From: Arctopsyche grandis
Lineage: Eukaryota > Arthropoda > Insecta > Trichoptera > Hydropsychidae
Length of the DNA: 64,000 nt
Assembly: GCF_051622035.1 (NCBI RefSeq)
Contig: NC_135367.1
Coordinates: forward strand, 13,754,501 to 13,818,500
Direction of reading: 5' to 3'
Part shown: one piece after another, positions 24,092-37,551 of the stretch
Layout of the letters: each line of letters opens with the position of its first letter
Numbering within the stretch: the first letter of the stretch is position 1
The notes under the pieces: generated by a model
Database searches by the model: none
Seen by the model: only the letters and a program-made list of their open reading frames with translations
What the model was told of the DNA's origin: nothing
Program-made: the position numbers and the translations under genes

Positions 24092-25754
24092 ACACCTTTA
24101 CAAAACTCGAAATCCTCGACGGTAGTTATCTAGGGTTTGTTTGGATTAGCTAAAATTTTTATACCTGATTTCTATTGAATTTCTAAATAATTCTACATAG
24201 TTGGAAATGTTGGCGAAACTTTCAGCGTGGCGGGCATTCAACAGAAAAGACATCAGCACTCAAAGGATTAAACAATCTTATTTATGAAATTACCCCAGAA
24301 TCTTTATTTATTATATCAGAAGAATGTCTACGTACAGTTTATACCATATTCACTGAGAAAATAATTAATTACTCACTTTAAATTTATAGGGGCTGTAATG
24401 GTCGTTTTTGCAGTTTCACTTTTGTTACAGTTTATTCAGCAAGTTATAAATTATTTTTTCATAAATTTAAATATTTTATTGTTACTTAAATAATTGTATT
24501 TAATGGACGTCGATGCTACTCATTGTCAATAGTTTGGTTCAAATTAAAAAATTAAGATGATATTTCTCTGGAAAATGATCTATGGAATGACGCACATTTC
24601 ATCCCACTTCATTCATCAGTTTTTTGGTCAACAGTTCAATTAATTTCACAGATATAATATGTAAACAATTTTGTTTACGATACATTTGATATCGCACTTA
24701 ATGAATTGGCAAACAAATATATCACCGGTAAAATGTGTTATTTTAAGATTCAACACTTAGATTAGATTCTCTATCGGACGTATAAAATATAATAATCATA
24801 TTTAAAAAGAATTAAAGGTATACACAGCATTGAAAAGTCAGGATTGCAATTTGTCGGATGTTAGAAAATCGATTAGATTACGTAGGAAAAGCAAGCGTCA
24901 AGGCCGACAACGGCCAATGGCCAACGGCCAATTTGTTTACTTCGTTCGGTGCGTTAGCTCTCTTAACTTTTTATCTGATTCGTATTAATTCAAACCACCT
25001 TTCGCACAATCTATCACGCTTTAAGTAAACAATAAATACAGTGAAATACAGCAGCAAATGTCAGGCAGATGTGATAATTTCAAAAAGTAGAAGGGGTGGA
25101 TAGCAATTTGAGTCACGCGTTCGACGATAATCACCTGTGCTAACAGAGCGCTAAATAAATCATTAGAATTATATTTCCATTCACTGGATAGTGATCGGGT
25201 TGAGTCACGGGCAAATTCGTCGGATCAAAACAAACTGTTAGAACACTGTCTTTCAAAAGTGTTCGGTAGACCGAGTCGTTTCGATGAAACCATGACCTGT
25301 TTCAATGTCGCTTATACTTTTTTTGCTACTTGGTATACACATATATAATGGGGAATCACAATTGGTGTATCAATTCTGACGAGTCAACACTGAAACCATG
25401 TGTTTATTTCGTTCCATCGACCACGTGGTTAAAAAGATTCAGGTCAACTAGAAATACATATGAGAATGATGTTCAGGAACAGTTTAAAATAACAATGTGA
25501 GCAAAGTCAATACACAACACCTTCATAACATTAAAACCAAGTGAAAACAAATGATATAAAACAATTATTGTTTTATTAATGAATTATTTTACATATTCAC
25601 ATACAATATACACAATAATTATTATTGTATAACACGAATTGCTTTATTTTTATAAAGGATGAGGTTTGCTTGAAACAGGTACATTATACATCTCGATTCA
25701 TTGGTTGATTAATCTCTATTTACAAAATAGATAAAACATCAATAAAATTTTCAA
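24092..25754. other. Gene-free spacer
   Basis: No gene is recognised. Around 24,900-24,930 the word cggccaa is repeated three times. Confidence 0.5.
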
Positions 25755-25764
25755 TTTAGTCAAT

Positions 25765-26303
25765 GGTTGTGGCTATTTGCAGGTACCATATCTGCAAATT
25801 ATTGGCTATTTGCAGGTACGATATCTGCGAATTATTGGCTATTTGCAGGTACTATATCTGCGACAGGCGCAAAGCCTTTTGCGCATGCGCGTGAATTTAT
25901 AATCCGATTATAATTTCTTACATTTAATGTATGCTGGACTTTTTAATCAATCGTTCATTATACATGAGGCAAATAAATTTCGCACGTTACTATAATAGAT
26001 TTATATCATTTAGCTAGTTCGCGGCTTGTACTTTATACGTTGTATATGATAATAATTAATAATAATAACTAATTTGGATTATATTTTTTACTCTACGTCA
26101 CTTAACGAGTTCGAAAAAATTTTTAAGAGGTTTAAAACAAAATTTTAACAGTAAACACGCTGACAGTGACAGTTAACGCACATGCGCAGAAGGCTTTGCG
26201 TCTGTCGCAGATATAGTACCTACAAATATCCAATAATTCGCAGATACAGTACCTGCAAATAGCCAATAATTTGCAGATATAGTACCTGCAAATAGCCACA
26301 ACC
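25765..26303. mobile_element. Mutator-like non-autonomous element, copy 2
   Basis: The 539-bp copy starts GGTTGTGGCTATTTGCAGG and ends with the inverse. The flanking duplication TTTAGTCAAT (25,755-25,764 and 26,304-26,313) is 9-10 bp. Subterminal tandem words repeat three times at each end. The interior matches copy 1 reversed (catgaggcaaataaatttcg). Confidence 0.8.
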
Positions 26304-26313
26304 TTTAGTCAAT

Positions 26314-27020
26314 ATGTACGTATGTAAATTGATTTTTAAAAATTACGCACACCGAATACATCTAGAACAGAGTTTATAAAAAAATAGACTACCAAATGTG
26401 CAATCATTATTAGTTTAATTAAAACACAGATCTATAACAAATAAGTGTCATTTTCAATGGTAAAAAAAATCAGTCTTAAAAAAATGAGAAACTCTTTTAT
26501 ACAACTTTACGAAAATAAAATAGGAAATATTAGCAATAAAAGCCTGAGTATTTCAAAATATACATATGTTTATGCACTGCTAAAAATTAATATGTTTTTA
26601 AAATGGAATGTCATGGTAATAGGAGCAACTATGAAGTTCTTATTTATGTATATGTATACATACATTCGAACTTGCTTAATACGGTAATGAGATTTCAAAT
26701 GGAAATAGCCACAATCAATTTTATGCAAGCAGCTTTTCGTACAATCACTCAAAGCCATCATCACTTGCACATAATTATAAAATATCTTTGATTTCCCAGT
26801 ATTTTAAGGAACAAACTTTTGTCGATCGCGAAAAAGTCAAAAGTTAAATTGTGTGTTCAATCATATGTAAGTGCATTATTGTTTATAAAATCACATCAAC
26901 ACTTAAATATGGAGTACTGTTGTCAAAAAATTTGGAAGTTATATAACTCATTACTGATAATAATTTAAATATTAATAAATTATTACTACAAAGTATTGTA
27001 ATTCCTTGAGTTTTGTAATA
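26314..27020. other. Gene-free spacer
   Basis: AT-rich; no feature is recognised. Confidence 0.5.
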
Positions 27021-27023
27021 AAC

Positions 27024-27630
27024 GAATTCGACTGTATACGTTTCATAAATATGTATGTACTACAGATATTATAAATATCACTTAAAATTCATAATATGTA
27101 TAATTGAAAATTATAGTCATTTAAATCAAATAAATGCATGAACAATGATAATAATAGGTAAATATCACATAAATATTAAAAATCACTAACCAAGTTAAAA
27201 AATATAAATTTTTGAAATACATCATCTTAAATTACATAACATGCTAATCTATTAAAACTAAATTTCTCACTACTAGTACGCATTCATAATAATATAATAT
27301 GTACTAGATTTTTAACTATATTTTATAAAATACTGAATTCGACTGTATGCGTTTCATAAATATGTATGTACTACAGATATTATAAAATATCACTTAAAAT
27401 TCATAATATGTATAATTGTAAATTATAGTCATTTAAATAAAATAAATGCATTGATTAACAATGATAATAATAGGTAAATGTCACATAAATATTAAAAATC
27501 ACTAACCAAGTCAAAAAATATGAACTTTTCAAATAAATCATCTTAAATTACATAACATGCTAATTTATTAAAACTAAATTTAATATAATAATACAATATG
27601 TACTGGATATTTAACAATATTTTATAAATA
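27024..27630. repeat. Tandem duplication, about 310-bp unit
   Basis: The unit starting gaattcgactgtat at about 27,024 is repeated from about 27,342 at roughly 90 per cent identity by eye. Both units contain cataaatatgtatgtactac and attaaaaatcactaaccaag. No third copy follows. Confidence 0.85.
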
Positions 27631-27720
27631 ACTGGTAACTATGTACCAGTCTATGAATGTATATCAATTTCAGTTTAAGAAAATATATGATAATAGAATT
27701 TTTATATATATGATAATAGT

Positions 27721-28122
27721 AGGTGACCATCACCGCATCGAAAAATCGAAAATGTTCGTTTACCATGAATACATATTAAAAGCGGGTAGTATATACATAT
27801 ATCAGTGGCGTGCGGTAAAACTCTTTCTCCCCCCCCCCCCCCCGACGTACAGCCTTACTTAATTTGCGCGAGCAGGATACAAGAGGAACAGGCTTTTCGT
27901 TCCGTATCCTGCCCGCGCACATTAAGCAAGGGTGTACGACAAACAAAAAGAGAGCTAATTTCACCGCATGCCACTGATATATATTATATGTATATACATA
28001 ATACCGTTTACCATGCATACATTCTTTTCGATCTATCGACTTAAGATCTTTTGATTTTTGATCTTTGCTTTCCGATATTTGCTTATTCGATCTTTCGACT
28101 TTCGATGCCGTGATATAGACCC
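27721..28122. repeat. Repeat F with nested M1 MITE
   Basis: The left part, aggtgaccatcaccgc to the AT spacer (with gttcgtttaccatgaata), and the right part, accgtttaccatgcat to gtgatatagaccc, are opposed ends of one element. The M1 MITE at 27,803-27,976 sits in its AT-rich middle. The layout matches 59,103-59,473. Confidence 0.65.
27803..27976. mobile_element. hAT MITE family M1, copy 3
   Basis: The 174-bp copy runs CAGTGGCGTGCGGT to ACCGCATGCCACTG. The flanks acatatat and atatatat differ at one of 8 bases. It carries a run of 15 C at 27,829-27,843. Confidence 0.85.
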
Positions 28123-28603
28123 AAAATTTTTGCACTTTAATTTACAACAAAAGTTTTTATATATTTTTCATGCTTTTTGTATGCATTGTCCCAGCAACTA
28201 GTGTTTATTCAAAAGTTAAAAACAGACTCGTAATTGTATCATAATTTTTTTTAAAGTTAAAAAAGACATAATTCTTTTAAAATTGAATTAATAACCGCGA
28301 AATATGCTAAATGTTTTTGTAATTACTTAATTTGTAAGTATGTATTTGAAGAAACTAAATAGTTATAAAAAATATGTATTACATTTCGATACGAAGGCTC
28401 AATATACACGAGATCAGTTAGCATTTAAGTCTTATTAGAGATCATTTTAGTACGACTTTAAAGATGAGTGTGAAATAGAAGAGTCAATTCCTTTTATGTT
28501 GTGTGTACATATGAATCCTTACTGAATAGCTCCACGGCATAAAATTGATATGTTTACATGATAAATATATAAATACATATAGTATTACACTTCACATTTG
28601 ATG
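28123..28603. other. Spacer and probable 3' end of the PXYLP1-like gene
   Basis: AT-rich DNA between repeat F and the stop codon at 28,604. It should hold the 3' untranslated region of the minus-strand phosphatase gene; I cannot place a single polyadenylation signal. Confidence 0.4.
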
Positions 28604-31600
28604 TTAGTGAACGGAGCACGCATCTTTAAAGTTAGTCGCATTGAAAACCGTGAAATAATCTTCATGAGTGAACCTGATAATGTTTTCAATTCGACACAGA
28701 TATGATTTACTGCTTTTATTCACACCGTTCACGAGTCTATTCCCCTCAATCACGATATGATTATTCCCTTTGCAAAAGCTCAGCTGGTTCGTGACATCTG
28801 CACCATTCATCACCAAGCGAAAATAAAAATCTAGCGGAGCCGTCATTCTCGGCGGACGATTGTTCACATAGCCTTTCATTACGTGCTCTTTGCCAATATT
28901 CTTATACACTTCGATAACAATTCTAGATGCGTATTGAATATGGAGGAAATTCTCAGACGCCAAACCCAACGCTAAGCTCAAATATTGCAATGTCTTATCG
29001 TGACCCGAGAAGAGCACAAACTTGGGCTTGTTTTCGGAAATCATTTTCAACACATATTGCACTATGTGGCGTATCATACCATAAGCTCTCAGCAGAGATA
29101 CTCTCTTCAGATTTTTACTTTTGATGGATTGCTTCATTTCCCAATCGGTATAAGCAAACAACCCAGTTACTTGATCCTTACGAATGCACAATGTTTCCGT
29201 GTTAGCCGATTTCCCCACTTTACGCTCGTCTTCTTCTCGCTCTTCATAATCATCGGAATCGTCCGTATCTTGCCCGTCAAGTACACCAGGAGAATCACCG
29301 TTGAAATTAAAGTCTCCATCCATATTCCTCTTCACCAAAATAACGTCTTGATAATTAGAATCGGCATTCTCTAACAACTTTTGCTGATAATAACCCAATT
29401 TTTCCTTTTCCATTTGACTATCAAAGTCTAATGGTGCCACTTTGGGACGCATATCCAAAGATCTCGCTTTTATATCCCGTTTCACCCTGAACTGCTCCCC
29501 GATATACGATGGTGGTGCATTAAATAATAATCGTCTCAATGGATTTTCATTTGATTTGAGCAAATTTCGCATTTTACTATCCGACTTGGAATTGCTCAAT
29601 TTGTCATGATTTGATTTCTTAACCTTAGGTAGCTCTATAGGTTTTTCTACGCAAGGTAATGGAGCTGCATGACATAAATAAGCTAACAGAGCATCTTCTA
29701 AAATGTGTGGATCACTCGAAATTTGCGATGGAGACTGCGATATGACTTTCGACAACTGAGTAACCAATTCACTGATGGCTGGATGCGTTTCTAAGCGATC
29801 TTTCAATTCACGGGACAAAATTCTAAAATAAATACACCTCAATTAAAAAAAATGTGTGAACGCAGCAAGGTTATAAAACCAAACAAGATACTGACTTGGC
29901 ATATTTATCAGCAGCAGGACATGCACAATCGCTCGAACAGAATGCTAGACTCGGTGATTCATGTGCGATTGCGCTTCCGACTGCAGGATGGCCATCTAGC
30001 ATTGCCCACACTAATGCTAACGCAGATTGTAAAGCTCTCCTATATCTAGTACTGTGTACGACAATATCACCTGGAAGTTTATTACAGCTTATTTAAATAC
30101 ATATGCATTATGTTCTTATACACATACGGGTCTACCTTCAGCAGGTTTTCCGATTGACACTTTCGGATCTATAGACAAATCGCTTTTCGTATTTCCAGAT
30201 TTGATAGCATTTTTAATATCGGTCTTTGTAGTTTTATAATTATCTTTATCTATTGTTTTTATTTTAGCGTCATGAACATCATTGTTAATTTGCTTCGTTG
30301 GAAATTTCTGATTACTAAGAGCCGAAGACGGTTTCTCAAAAACTAAAAAAAAAAATTATTAAATAAATATTATCTAATAAATAATGGCAACAAATTGTTG
30401 TTCTGACCATTTATCATTTTTCGACATTCTGACTATTTATTAATTTTCACATTCTGACCATTTATTATTTTTGTTCTGACCATATACCATTTTTATTCTA
30501 ACCATTGATTATTTATTCTGACCCTGAATGATATAATTATGACGGTGTGTTATTAAAATTCTGACATTTGATTTTTATTCTTACCCAAAAACGGATTAAA
30601 ATTCTGACCCAAAAAATACAAGCCATATATAATTACGAAACAGACATATTTAGTAGTAGATTTAAAAAAATATTTTCTTTTAAATTTAGTTCAGGTTATG
30701 ATATATTTTATTCCAATTTCTATCATTGATCAAACCTGTTGTATTTGTATTATTAGGCTGAGAGTTCCACCCAAATTTAGATGAATATGCTTTTCTCAAT
30801 AGTGCTCCTGTTGTAAGCAGTTGCTGAACACCAACAAGAGTCAATTGCCCCAGTCGGCAAGCAGTCGTTGGAGCCGAAGGAAGGAGCGGAAAGTTATGAA
30901 ATGGCCCTGGACTTTGGGCCCAAGGTGCACGACCTGCTCCCGTAGCATTATTTATATATTCCTGATACCTACAATTCGAAAATGAAGCAACCATTCTATT
31001 TATTTTACATATTATAAATTAAATATCAACTAAGTAACCTTTGAAGCAGCGTTGTCGGGTTAGAAGCATCGCAATTGACATTTTCAATGTCACGCACATG
31101 GGTCAACGGTCCTCGGTCCCCGTGTCTGATTATGCCTATGACACCTTGAAGTGACCATGAATCGTCGGCAGACAGTCCTGTGTTTGTTTATATTGTGTTA
31201 TTTCAAACATACATAGTTTTAAAATTGTAATGTCAAAATTAATACCTTCAGCGCTTATTTGTATATTTTCAGGAGCATTGCAAAATTTAGCAACAATCTT
31301 CTTCAGTTTATTGTCTCCCCTAAAACTATTATGATGAGTTTCTCGGCGCAGCATGAATTGTTTTGGCATGTTCAATGTCTCTACAGTGATGATGTATTTA
31401 TACATAGCTGAAAATTAAATTAGTTTTGGACCATGAATCACATTATTTTCCATTAAAAAAGAATCACAGATAGACTCTGTATTTTTCTATAATAAACTTT
31501 ACTACTTTTAACGTGTTATTTATTCAGGAGATATTTCATGTGTTATAAATTCGTTAGGTAGTCATTTCATTAGTATAACTTAATAAAATTGAGACTCAGG

Positions 31601-32043
31601 AATACGATCATATTTGTAGATATAATTATCTTAATGGATAGGTGTGGCTTTTACCGCACCTTTGTATAAAAGCCCTTTGACAACATTTACATGTTATTAT
31701 ACTCTTTGAGTTAAAAAGTACCTTGATGTTCAGACTATTGGACGTGAATTTGACTAGCTCATTTTGTACGTATTTTGTAATGTATCTAAAAGCATTCTAA
31801 AAGTTTATCTCTGAATCCAATAAGAGGAGTATGTATGATTAGAATTGGGAAGAGGACTGCGTTCATTCTAAAATACCTGATAAATCTTTTAGTATATATG
31901 ACAACTGAACGAAGATAACAAGTATATTTATTGGTAAAGTATTGACTAGTACCAGCGACAAGAAGAAATATCCATAAGCTCATGAGGAGATAGCAGTGAA
32001 GGGGTCGTTGCTGACCGGAGAGACGAGACATCTCGGCGAGCAT
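28604..32043 (-). CDS. PXYLP1: PXYLP1-like 2-phosphoxylose phosphatase
   Basis: Model: complement join 28,604-29,822, 29,896-30,070, 30,136-30,342, 30,736-30,968, 31,039-31,177, 31,246-31,407, 31,953-32,043; 741 codons plus stop, all junctions GT-AG and in frame. The family removes phosphate from the linker xylose of proteoglycans in the Golgi, permitting glycosaminoglycan chain growth. Seen: an N-terminal hydrophobic segment (residues about 15-31, YLLMSLWIFLLVA) fitting a type II signal anchor, the histidine acid phosphatase signature RHGDRGP (about 102-108), STRYRRALQSALALVWAML, and SGHDKT (about 608-613). The C-terminal LVMNGADVTNQLSFC and ENIIRFTHEDYF match vertebrate PXYLP1. It is longer than the human protein (480 aa), mainly through a charged insert in the last exon. 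A start at 32,031 is also possible. The donor of the 30,736 exon is less certain. Confidence 0.85.
30370..30620. repeat. Degenerate TTCTGACC tandem repeat in intron
   Basis: The word ttctgaccatttatyattttt and decayed forms of it (ttctgacc, attctgacat, ttcttaccc) recur about ten times within an intron of the phosphatase gene. The unit length drifts between about 20 and 30 bp. Confidence 0.65.
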
Positions 32044-32534
32044 GACGATGATGATGATGACGAAAAATGGGCGCGTAGCACCTCCTGGTGGAGCTTCCGC
32101 CCCCGCACTCCACCTGTCACATCCGCATGACAACCAGCCGGTTATAAATATTGATTATTTTGGCCTCAACTCTAACCTTTGCACAACTATTTTGACAACA
32201 GAGGTAATTTATTTTATGAAATTTATGTTTAATTTCATGTGAATTAAAAACTGCTTTTTAAATATATTATGGTTATTTAATTCCATTTGAATTCGAAATT
32301 TCTATTCTCTTATCATAATATAAAAATATTATATTATATTTAAAACAAATGGTCTGGACGTAAATTTGAGTGTTAGGATAGAATAGGTTTGTTGTGGTTG
32401 TCATTATTTGTTTACAAATGGCCGCCAGTTTGAAATGCGCATATAAAATCGATTTTTTCATTAAAATGTCGCTATTGCTTTATCTGCAATAAATTTGTTT
32501 GGCTCGTTTAATAAATATCAAAGTTATAACTGCA
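32044..32534. promoter_or_regulatory. Divergent promoter region, PXYLP1-like / IFT140
   Basis: The start codons of the minus-strand phosphatase and plus-strand IFT140 are about 490 bp apart, so both promoters should lie here. I see no confident core motif. Bases 32,041-32,060 are a GATGAT run. Confidence 0.5.
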
Positions 32535-35500
32535 ATGACGCTTTTTTTTGATAGTAAAGTTGACTTTGGCGAAGACGTTATTACTACTATACTTGAATGG
32601 CATCAAATGGAATCATTGTTGGCTATCGCTTCTTACAGTCAAAAGAAAGGCGGTATTATATCCATAGTTGATGAATATGTAAGTTTATTTCCATTTAAAA
32701 TTTTAATCACACGTAGTCTTATTCATGAAGCATCGAAAATTTTCAGGGGAACTCTTTTGAAGAGAATGAACAACTCTCACAGACAGGGCAACAAGCGAGC
32801 GCTCTCTCTTGGCATCCCCAAAAGTCACTTTTGATAGTCGGATGGGAGGGTGGAAATCTTCACTTGTGGAGGAATGGCGTAGGTTGGCAATCGTTACAGG
32901 CTCCTCATTCGGCACCACCACTTTTACTCGCTTGGAGTACCGGAGGAGGTCGTTTAATTATATCAGATGCAGCTAGCGCTGTTACTGGTTGGAAATCGAC
33001 AACGTCTGGCCTCCTGATGGCTTATCATTTAACTGTTGACGAACCGCTCACTCACGTTGCATTCTGTCCTCATGATACAGGCGTCAGCGAAGGTATTGTA
33101 AGAGGTTTAGCAAAAGCTGCTATCGCCGGAGATGAAGGAGCTTTGGATGTATTAGCATCTTGGAGACCGCGAACAGCTCCACGTGTTGCTGGAGCACCTG
33201 GTGATAATCATTCATTGTATGCAGCTCAACAAAATGGGAATATTCTTTATATAGATGACTCTGGTACATGTTCGGAAATATTACCGTCTATTGGTATAGT
33301 ACATTTTATGGAAATGAGTTCATCCAATTGCTTGATTATTGCATGGGAAAGTGGAGGCACGCTCAGCTTGACATCATTTACGTCTAGCATTAATAGAAAA
33401 GTTTTGGATGCCAAAATGCACGTCAAGATGACAACCCGAGTTGGTTTAAGTATATGTAGCGCTGGAGGATCATTGATTGCTATTTTATCTGGTGAAACGG
33501 TTGTGCGGATTTGGGATAGTGAAACAAACGATAATTTCACTCTGCCATTTGATGAGAAATCCCCCACACACAATACTGAGATTTTTACATGCATGGCTTA
33601 CAGTTCATCGAATTCCGCCTTATGCTGTGGATCAAATCAAGGCAAAATATTCATCTGGCGCAAAGATCATCATGGCACTTGGAACATGATAAACACATCT
33701 TCAGTGAAGGGAAATGTCAAACAGATATGTTGGGGATCCGAAGCCGGTGTAAGACCATTGCTAGCTGTTAATAGTATAACGAGTGTATTGATTTTGAGAG
33801 AGCAATCGATTTGTTGGGGTTATACTAATCAAGTTTGGGGCATCCAAAAAGGTCCTACTAATATCATGCTGGAAGGCCTCAAAGGAGCTGTTACTAATAT
33901 AAATACAGATTTGGGCATCAAAGCATTATGTCTCAACGAGACTTATGTAGCTGTTACTGATGGTAAATTTATTCAAGTAAGTGAATCAGCTACATTTCTG
34001 AATTTCATTTTTAATCTATGAATAAATCACTAAATATATATTCATGAAAAAGTAAGATATGAAATATGTACTATTGTAGTATTTTTTAATGGAAAAATCA
34101 ATTATAATACATTTTGAAATTTATATTGCAGGTATTTAAAATTAGTAAGGATACATTTAACTTTTTACCGATACATAAATTTTCCTGGTCAACTGAAACC
34201 CTGCTTATACATGAAGAAACTTTAGTAGGTATAGTAGGAAATCACATTGAAGCTAAAACTACTTCAGGTATCTCATTAGGACCTCTTCCAACTATCGATA
34301 ATGAGGGTGAACCCATTGGAATTTCACGCACCGATTGCTATTTGGCCATAGCTACAATGGATGGTAGTATAAAAATTGTAGAAATAACAAAAAAAGGATT
34401 TCGTTCTCATTATAACCCAAAAAATTGTTATCAACTCTTTGACGATTTTGGTGAAATAATGTACGCTTCGGTCAATAGTGCAGGAAGATTAGTGTGTTTG
34501 GCTATAGCATCGGCTAATCTTGTTCCAGAACCAACATTATATGTATGGGACGCTGCTAATGATACATTGAATTTTATCGACCTCAGAGGTAAAGAAGGTG
34601 AAACTTGCATTCCAATAACTATATGTTGGGATTCAGTAGATCCTCGTTTAGTCGCTTGTCACATACGGTCATCCAAGGAAGATTCAATCAAATGCTATTT
34701 CGTACACAATGAAGGATTCGTTGAGTACCGAAACTGGTCTAAAGAAAATCCAAATGGACAAAATTTATGTTCCGTATCCGCTCCATTTGTGATATGTATG
34801 CAAGATGCAAAATTAGTCAAAAATATCATGTTTGAATTTATTGGATCGGAAGATTGTGAATCAGTCATCCGCGGTCATTTGTTAGATTATTTGTATCATA
34901 TGACTGTTGGAAATATGGAGCAAGCGGTGGTATCGATTGGTCATACTAAAGCAGGAGAAGCTGTCTGGGAAGCGCTGGCTCGTTCCTGCGTACATCAGAA
35001 GCGTTTGGATGTAGCGTCTGTGTGTTTGGCGAAAATGAACAATGTTAAAGGAGCTCTCGCACTGCATATGGCTATGGAAAATCCGAAACTAGGTCTCAAA
35101 TCCCGTACTGCAATACTGGCCCTGCACTTGGGTATGTTAGATGAAGCGAAGTCATTACTGGAAGAAGATGGTCGCTTCGATTTGTTGTCTCGTATGACGG
35201 CGGCTACGAGAGGTGGCCTGGAAAAGTTGACTCAGAGTTCGGTGGAAGGTGAGGCTACGTTGCTGGTTAAAAATGCCTATTTTAAACTGGGATGCTTGAA
35301 ACGGGATTCCCATGCGCTGGATGAAGCATCAGTGGCATTTCAAAAGGCTGGCGTAGAAGTTCCACACGTACCTCGCATGCTATTGCAGTCAGGTCAGATC
35401 GATTCTCTCAAACGCAAGGTGGAAAGTTCTCAAAATCCAGAACTACATTCGTGGTGGGCACACTATCAAGAGAGCCAGGGAGAGCTTGAGGGAGCCCTCG

Positions 35501-37551
35501 AAGCCTATGCCAAGGCAGGTGATGCTGGCGCTCAAGCTCGCTTACTCTGTCATATGGATCGTTTGCAGGACGCTCAAAGTTTAGCCGATAATCCTTCAGC
35601 AGCTTATTATATAGCTCGTCACTTGGAACTTCAGCCTGAGCAAGCTGAAGAATCTATTAAGGTTTTTTTTTTAAATATATTGAAGGTAATACTTGATTTT
35701 AAAACTTGATAGAAATAAGGCTTGTCGATATATTTAGTATTACATGCGAGCTGGAGCATCAGCAGCAGCCGTACGTTGTGCAACAGAGGCTCAACTTTGG
35801 GATCAAGTAGCCAAAGCTGGTGCTGCAACGGCAACCATTGGAGGAAATGCACACACATTATTAGCAGCAGCAGCTTTGGAAAAAGTTGGCCGTGCACCAG
35901 CAGCGGCATCCCTCTATCATCAAGCCGGTATGTTTCGTCTAATTTTTTACACAATTTAATATTATGTGTATGTATAAAGAATTATGTAAATTTTTAGGTA
36001 AACTTCACAAAGCGGTGGAAGTAGCTTTGAGTGCAGAAATGGATTCTGGAGTCGAGGCTTTAACTCGAGTAGCTAATTCTGTCATTGCTGGAGGACCTGG
36101 TAGTTGTTCTCCTGCCTTGGCGCGACAGTTAGTTACCTCGTTGTTATCCACGAATCAACATCAACATGCCGCTATTATTTTGGCCACTGCTAAATTGGTA
36201 TGATGAAACAGTTTAACTAGAATTTTTTTACAATGAGTTACATATATTGGTTTATTAATATGTAGTTCGACGAAGCTTTGGATTTGATAGAAGAGCACAA
36301 TATAGAAATATCTGAGGAGTTAGCAGAACGATTGACACCTGAAAAGGAATCACCAAATCGAGCAGAAATTTTAGAAAAGTTAGCCGATCTGTTGGGACAG
36401 CACGGTTATTATCATTTAGCTGCGAAAAAACTTACACAAGCTGGAGATAAGGTAGAATGTAATGTTGTGTATTAAAATTCAGTTCAAAATGCATGTAACT
36501 AAGTTGTCTGATTTTTATTTGTATCTTTTAGACAAAATATTTTTTTTGAAATGTGTTTTAAAATCAATGTTGTATTATTTTTTACTATTAATAAATAATA
36601 TTTTGATAATATTGAACATTAGGTGGCTGCTATGCGTTGGTTGGTAAAATCAGGCGACGTAGACAAGATGGTATTCTTTGCATCAGTTTCAAGAGATCGG
36701 ACTGTTTATTTGATGGCAGCTAGGGCACTTCAAGCGGCTGATTGGCGTGCTAGACCAGACCTACTGCGTCATGTTGCGTCGTTTTATACTAAAGCAAGAG
36801 CTCCTCGTCCTCTAGCTGCTTTTTACGCAGCTTGCGCACAACAAGAAATAGACGATTACCAGGTATTCAATAAAAAAAATAACATAACAAAAGCATATTT
36901 AATATACATACATATGCACATTGAATCAACTTCAACTTGCAGAATTATGAAAAAGCTGCTGGAGCATTTTCCGAAGCTCTTAGGTGTCTCACACGCTCTA
37001 ACGATCCTATGGCGGGTGAGTTTTTAGTTTTCAATCTATATATCAAAGTTGAAAGTAATTATAAGTATTTTTATTTAGCAACTGATGCTGCAATGCTTCA
37101 GACTCAAGCTGATCATGTTCGACAGTACCTGAGTGTTGAAAAGTCTTTTAATCATGGAGATTATCAAGGAGGTACATATTTTCCCCGTTTGGACAATGAA
37201 ATTTTTAGTCAAGATTCTATGTTCATTTTCATATTTCATTAGGATTATCAGCTGCTCAGCAGTTGCTGGATGAATTAGATGATAGAGGACCAGTACGTCC
37301 TTATCATCTGTTACAACTCATGGCGACGAAAAGTGCAGATGCTGGGTATACTTCCAATGCCAAAGGTAGTAAATTGTCAAGCGTATTAATTATTTAAATG
37401 ACTCAAAAATGTAATTAATTTAATTTTGATAGAATTTGCTGACCAAGCAAAAGTTTTGGAAAAGCGCGCTGAATTTTTGGAACCTGAAAGAAGAGGAAAT
37501 GAGACTCCGCCGTCTGACCAAGAAGTGCCTGAAGATTTAATAGATAACTGA
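32535..37551 (+). CDS. IFT140: Intraflagellar transport protein 140
   Basis: Model: join 32,535-32,678, 32,747-33,976, 34,132-35,661, 35,738-35,927, 35,998-36,197, 36,266-36,451, 36,623-36,862, 36,943-37,015, 37,079-37,171, 37,243-37,365, 37,433-37,551; 1375 codons plus stop. IFT140 is a core subunit of IFT-A, which drives retrograde transport in cilia and delivers membrane cargo; in insects it serves ciliated sensory neurons. Seen: N-terminal WD40 blades (LSWHPQKSLLIVGWEGGNLHLW, ETVVRIWDSETN, SNSALCCGSNQGKIFIWR), a second propeller, then TPR-like helices (SVCLAKMNNVKGALAL, YYHLAAKKLTQAGDKVAAMRW, KSGDVDKMVFFASVSRD), which match human IFT140 (1462 aa) in order. The ATG at 32,535 was chosen because MTLFFDSKV aligns with the family start. 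A polyadenylation signal candidate lies at 37,820-37,825. Confidence 0.95.

Noticed and set aside
28985-29374. 129-codon plus-strand frame
   Set aside because: It is antisense to the large last exon of the PXYLP1-like gene.
31786-32133. Upstream extension of the PXYLP1 start to an earlier in-frame ATG at 32,133
   Set aside because: The added residues come from a GATGAT run and a GC-rich leader. The ATG at 32,043 gives a better type II anchor, though the extension is not excluded.
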